This document shows positions 60,838 through 64,000 of a stretch of 64,000 bases of DNA, one piece after another. Both the position numbers and the translations under genes were made by a program. Numbering within the stretch: the first letter of the stretch is position 1; every line of letters begins with the position of its first letter. A model generated the notes under the pieces. The model worked only from the letters and a program-made list of their open reading frames with translations. It was not told the origin of the DNA and ran no database searches. Source of the DNA: Gammaproteobacteria bacterium (GTDB taxonomy: Bacteria > Pseudomonadota > Gammaproteobacteria > Xanthomonadales > SZUA-36); the NCBI GenBank assembly GCA_030431095.1, contig JAUIJU010000003.1, forward strand, positions 61,506 through 125,505, written 5' to 3'.

Positions 60838-63003
60838 ATGTCGGATATCACGCTCATCGTCACCACGGTGCTGTCACTGCTGGGCCTCGCCATCGCCTTT
60901 TTTTACATGAAGAAAGTGACCAGCGTACCGCTGGACCTTGGCCTGGATGAGGACACGAGCAATCGCCTGAGATTCATCCACGGCGCCATCGCCAAGGGCG
61001 CCATGGCCTTCCTCAAGGCCGAATACCGGGTGCTCATGTGGTTCATGATCGCCTTTGCCGCGGTCATCGCCGTGCTGATCAGTTACCCCACTTACGACGG
61101 CGACAAGAATGTCGTGAGTTCCGTGCCCGGCCTCTGGACGGCCGTCGCCTTCCTGTTCGGCGCGATCATTTCGGTCACGGCGGGCTACATCGGCATGAAG
61201 GTGGCCACGGCGGGCAACGCACGCACCACGGTATCCGCCAAGCAGGACATTTCCCATGCCTTCAAGGTGGCGATCAACTCCGGCGCGGTGATGGGTTTTG
61301 CACTGGTGGGACTGACCACCCTCGGGCTGGTGCTGATTTACCTGTTCATGACCCTGGTGCTTGGCCCGGACGTGGCGGGTAACCCGAACAACAACCACGT
61401 ATTGATGGAAGTCATCGCCGGCTTCGGCCTAGGCGGCTCCACCATCGCGCTGTTCGCCCGCGTGGGCGGCGGCATTTTCACCAAGGCGGCCGATGTCGGC
61501 GCTGACCTGGTGGGCAAAGTCGAACAGGGCATCCCGGAAGACGATCCGCGCAACCCGGCAGTGATCGCCGACAACGTGGGCGACAACGTGGGCGACGTGG
61601 CCGGCATGGGCGCCGACCTGTTCGGCTCCTGCGCCGAGTCGACCTGCGCGGCCATGGTGATTTCCGCCATCGCCTTCGCCGGCGACCCCAACGCCCTGCT
61701 CTACCCCATCCTGATCAGCGCCGTGGGCATTCCCATCAGCCTGATCACCAAGCTGCTGGTGAAAGTCGACAAGGAAGAAGACGTGGCGCCGGCGCTGATG
61801 AAGCTACTGATCATTTCCAGCGCGCTGATGGCGGTAACGATGCTGTTCTTCACCCACTACCTCCTGCCCGAGTCATTCACCCTCAACGGTGAGACCTATT
61901 CGAACATGGACGTGTACTGGTGCTTCCTGGCCGGTCTGCTCGCGGGCCTTGCGGTGGGCCTGCTCACCGGCTACTACACCTCGGAAAACTACAAGCCGGT
62001 GAAGGAAGTGGCCAAGTCCTGCGAAACCGGTGTGGCCACCAACATCATTTACGGCCTGGCGCTGGGTTACAAGTCCACCGTGCTGCCCTACCTGTGCATC
62101 GCGGCCAGCATTTTCATCTCCTGGGAATTTGCCGGCATGTATGGCGTGGCCATCGCCTCGCTGGGCATGCTGGGCACCCTGGTGATCGCGTTGATGATCG
62201 ACGCCTACGGCCCGGTGGCGGACAACGCCGGCGGCATCGCCGAGATGGTGGGGCTGGAAAGCGAGGTGCGTCGTCGTACCGACATTCTCGATTCAGCCGG
62301 CAACACCACGGCAGCCATCGGCAAGGGTTTTGCCATCGGCGCGGCCATCCTGACTTCGCTGGCGCTGTTCGCGGCCTTCATCACAGCCTCAAACTCCATG
62401 CTCGAAGCCAAGGGCCAGGCCATGGTCAGCGTGAACCTGCTGGACCCGGTGGTCTACACGAGCCTGTTTATCGGCGCCGTGCTGCCCTTCCTGTTCACCG
62501 CCATGACCATGAAATCGGTCGGTAAAGCGGCCTTCGACATGATCGAGGAGGTGCGCCGGCAGTTCAAAACCATCCCGGGCATCATGGAAGGCACCGGTGA
62601 GCCGGACTATGAGCGCTGCGTGTCGATTTCCACCAAGGCGGCCCTGCGCGAAATGATCGCCCCCGGTGTGCTCATCATGGGTACGCCGATCCTGGCCGGC
62701 TTCCTGTTTGGTGTTTCCTCGGTGGCGGGCATCCTGGCCGGCTCCCTGGTCTCCGGCGGCGTGCTGGCCATCAGCGCCTCGAACTCCGGCGGCGCCTGGG
62801 ACAACGCCAAGAAGTTCATCGAGGCGGGCAACCACGGCGGCAAGGGTGGTGAAGAGCACAAGGCGGCCGTGGTGGGTGACACCGTGGGTGACCCGCTCAA
62901 GGACACTTCCGGGCCCAGCCTGAACATCCTGATCAAGCTGTCGGCGATTCTGAGCCTGGTGTTCGCGCCGTTCTTCGTCCAGTACGGCGGCATACTGCTG
63001 TAA
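60838..63003 (+). CDS. hppA: membrane-bound ion-pumping pyrophosphatase
   Basis: A 721-residue integral membrane enzyme that couples pyrophosphate hydrolysis to H+ or Na+ export. The catalytic [11 protein letters not shown], the [12 protein letters not shown] loop and K-K-F-I-E-A-G are intact. The [11 protein letters not shown] segment has Ala and Gly where K+-independent enzymes have Lys and Thr, so this is a K+-dependent type. Start ATG at 60838 has GGAG upstream. The terminator at 63076-63105 is close. No PPi-metabolism neighbours. Confidence 0.95.
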   Translation: MSDITLIVTTVLSLLGLAIAFFYMKKVTSVPLDLGLDEDTSNRLRFIHGAIAKGAMAFLKAEYRVLMWFMIAFAAVIAVLISYPTYDGDKNVVSSVPGLWTAVAFLFGAIISVTAGYIGMKVATAGNARTTVSAKQDISHAFKVAINSGAVMGFALVGLTTLGLVLIYLFMTLVLGPDVAGNPNNNHVLMEVIAGFGLGGSTIALFARVGGGIFTKAADVGADLVGKVEQGIPEDDPRNPAVIADNVGDNVGDVAGMGADLFGSCAESTCAAMVISAIAFAGDPNALLYPILISAVGIPISLITKLLVKVDKEEDVAPALMKLLIISSALMAVTMLFFTHYLLPESFTLNGETYSNMDVYWCFLAGLLAGLAVGLLTGYYTSENYKPVKEVAKSCETGVATNIIYGLALGYKSTVLPYLCIAASIFISWEFAGMYGVAIASLGMLGTLVIALMIDAYGPVADNAGGIAEMVGLESEVRRRTDILDSAGNTTAAIGKGFAIGAAILTSLALFAAFITASNSMLEAKGQAMVSVNLLDPVVYTSLFIGAVLPFLFTAMTMKSVGKAAFDMIEEVRRQFKTIPGIMEGTGEPDYERCVSISTKAALREMIAPGVLIMGTPILAGFLFGVSSVAGILAGSLVSGGVLAISASNSGGAWDNAKKFIEAGNHGGKGGEEHKAAVVGDTVGDPLKDTSGPSLNILIKLSAILSLVFAPFFVQYGGILL

Positions 63004-63075
63004 ATCGGGATCGACGGGTTCCAGTCCGGTGTGGCGCTGTTCACCGGACCCGGTTCCGATTTCATCACTGCAATG

Positions 63076-63105
63076 AAAAAAGCCGGGCTGTGCCCGGCTT
63101 TTTTT
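63076..63105. terminator. bidirectional intrinsic terminator
   Basis: A perfect 8-bp stem AGCCGGGC/GCCCGGCT with a 3-base loop, flanked by A6 and T7. It serves the pyrophosphatase gene on the plus strand and the small secreted protein gene on the minus strand. Confidence 0.9.
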
Positions 63106-63123
63106 AACTTCGTCGAATCCTGG

Positions 63124-63573
63124 TCAGGGACTGATTGGCGGTTGCGGTTCGGGCACGGGCACCGGGTCGTCGTCGCCATCGATGATGAACCATGCGCCGC
63201 CGGCGAAAATCAGGCCGCCGGCGATCAATTCACCCATCCCGACGCCGGATCCGCTTCCCATCTGGTGGAACGTCGCCGCGCCATCCAGGCAGGCCGTGTC
63301 GTTTTCCGGCACGCGGAGAATTTCGTTGGCGCCAGGGTCTTTTACGCAACCGGCGGCAAAGCTCACCTGAGCGGAAGCGCCCTCCATGAGCAGCAACTGG
63401 TCGCCGGCGCTCAGCGCCATGCCTTCCTGTGCCGCCTCGTAGGCTTCGCCCTGGTTGACCAGCACGGAGCCATCGACCTGGCTCAGCACGGTTTCGGTAT
63501 CTTCGGCAAGGGCCGTTCCCGCCGCGGCGAGGGCTGCGGTGGCCAATGCGAGCTTCAGTGAGTGCATTTTCAT
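63124..63573 (-). CDS. small secreted protein with one C-terminal helix
   Basis: A 149-residue exported protein (signal residues 6-23, cleavage A-L-A). The mature part has an SH3-like or FecR-like start ([14 protein letters not shown]) and two Cys, then a hydrophobic [13 protein letters not shown] helix, then an Asp/Pro-rich tail. I cannot name the family. The gene is isolated, 107 bp before the next. Confidence 0.6.
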   Translation of the reverse strand: MKMHSLKLALATAALAAAGTALAEDTETVLSQVDGSVLVNQGEAYEAAQEGMALSAGDQLLLMEGASAQVSFAAGCVKDPGANEILRVPENDTACLDGAATFHQMGSGSGVGMGELIAGGLIFAGGAWFIIDGDDDPVPVPEPQPPISP

Positions 63574-63680
63574 CGTTTCCCCCCGGAACGCTGGTGGTTG
63601 AAAAAGGTTTTGCCCACAAAAAACACTTGGGGCAGGTTACAGTTTAGGCACATATCCCCAGAGTATCAAGCCGGCGTGTT

Positions 63681-64000
63681 TCAGTCCCATGGCGTTTTGC
63701 CCTTTTTTCGGGGCGAATCGTCATCGGGGGCGTCGGGGTCGGTGGGGCCGGCATCGTCATCCCCCGCCATGAACGGGTTCCACCCCTCCGGCCGCGCCTC
63801 ACGCCGTTCATCCCCGGCCGGCCCGATCAGCTCCGGCTCGTCACCCCAGCCCGCGCGGGGCGCCGGCTCGCGCGGGGCGGGCAGCGGCTCCTGCACCGGG
63901 TAGCGTGGTTCGCGCCGGCGGCGAACGGGCTCTTCGTAGTCGTGAAAGAACAGGCCGGCGAACAGCGCGAAGTACACCATGTTGGCCGGCACGAACAGGT
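63681..64000 (-). CDS. partial membrane-anchored proline-rich protein
   Basis: The 5' end lies beyond the window, so only the C-terminal part is seen. It begins in a membrane segment (F-V-P-A-N-M-V-Y-F-A-L-F-A-G-L-F-F) followed by an Arg/Pro/Asp-rich soluble tail ending K-K-G-K-T-P-W-D. No function can be given. Confidence 0.5.
   Translation of the reverse strand, partial: LFVPANMVYFALFAGLFFHDYEEPVRRRREPRYPVQEPLPAPREPAPRAGWGDEPELIGPAGDERREARPEGWNPFMAGDDDAGPTDPDAPDDDSPRKKGKTPWD

Overview
The window is about 64 kb of high-GC DNA from a gammaproteobacterium. The evidence for that assignment is a groES-groEL pair with a sigma32-like promoter, two TonB-dependent receptors, DUF4252 and DUF389 proteins, an IPTL-CTERM surface protein and REP-like hairpins. 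The style resembles Xanthomonadales or Wenzhouxiangella-like marine bacteria, but no rRNA or species marker is present, so the genus is not claimed. All identifications come from reading motifs; no database search was possible. I see no rRNA, tRNA, CRISPR array, intact insertion sequence or prophage.

Layout. 0-5 kb: a CpdA-like phosphodiesterase, a YegP-type protein, a DUF192 lipoprotein, a 1 kb non-coding island bounded by diverged inverted repeats, then a tightly overlapping leftward operon of ECF sigma factor, anti-sigma factor and two DUF4252 proteins. 5-9.3 kb: groES-groEL, then an AT-richer secreted-protein gene caught between the true groEL 3' end and a second, synonymously diverged copy of the groEL 3' end plus terminator, then a Doc/Fic toxin with a ribbon-helix-helix antitoxin. 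9.5-12.7 kb: a large secreted Asp-box (BNR) propeller protein.

12.7-25.2 kb is a zinc-homeostasis island. An ABC ATPase, a permease with a His/Asp-rich loop and a DUF3299 protein diverge from zur-merC-M3 peptidase across one Zur-box palindrome. A His-rich TonB receptor with a small DUF2946-like protein diverges from an OPT transporter gene pair across a second box. A CobW/ZigA-type GTPase operon has a third. The three 19-bp boxes are near-identical, which ties these genes into one probable zinc-starvation regulon: outer-membrane capture, membrane handling and cytoplasmic metallochaperone.

25-45 kb is dominated by exported proteins: an M14 carboxypeptidase, a gamma-glutamyltransferase, a PhoX phosphatase, a 2,788-residue repeat protein with an IPTL-type C-terminal sorting signal, two divergently transcribed secreted proteins (a HExxH metalloprotease and a Cys-rich protein) with the same six-cysteine C-terminal tail, and a beta-helix-like protein. 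45-55 kb carries a second ECF sigma factor with a membrane-anchored partner, a PepSY-like protein, an SLC13 permease, an SDR, a solute-binding protein, a TonB-like protein, a DUF389 membrane protein, a YpfJ-type metallopeptidase and an Ala/Asp/Glu-repeat lipoprotein. 55-60 kb is a Fur-type iron uptake module (TonB receptor, DUF3325, small membrane protein, PepSY protein). The window ends with a K+-dependent-type membrane pyrophosphatase, a small secreted protein and a gene cut by the window edge.
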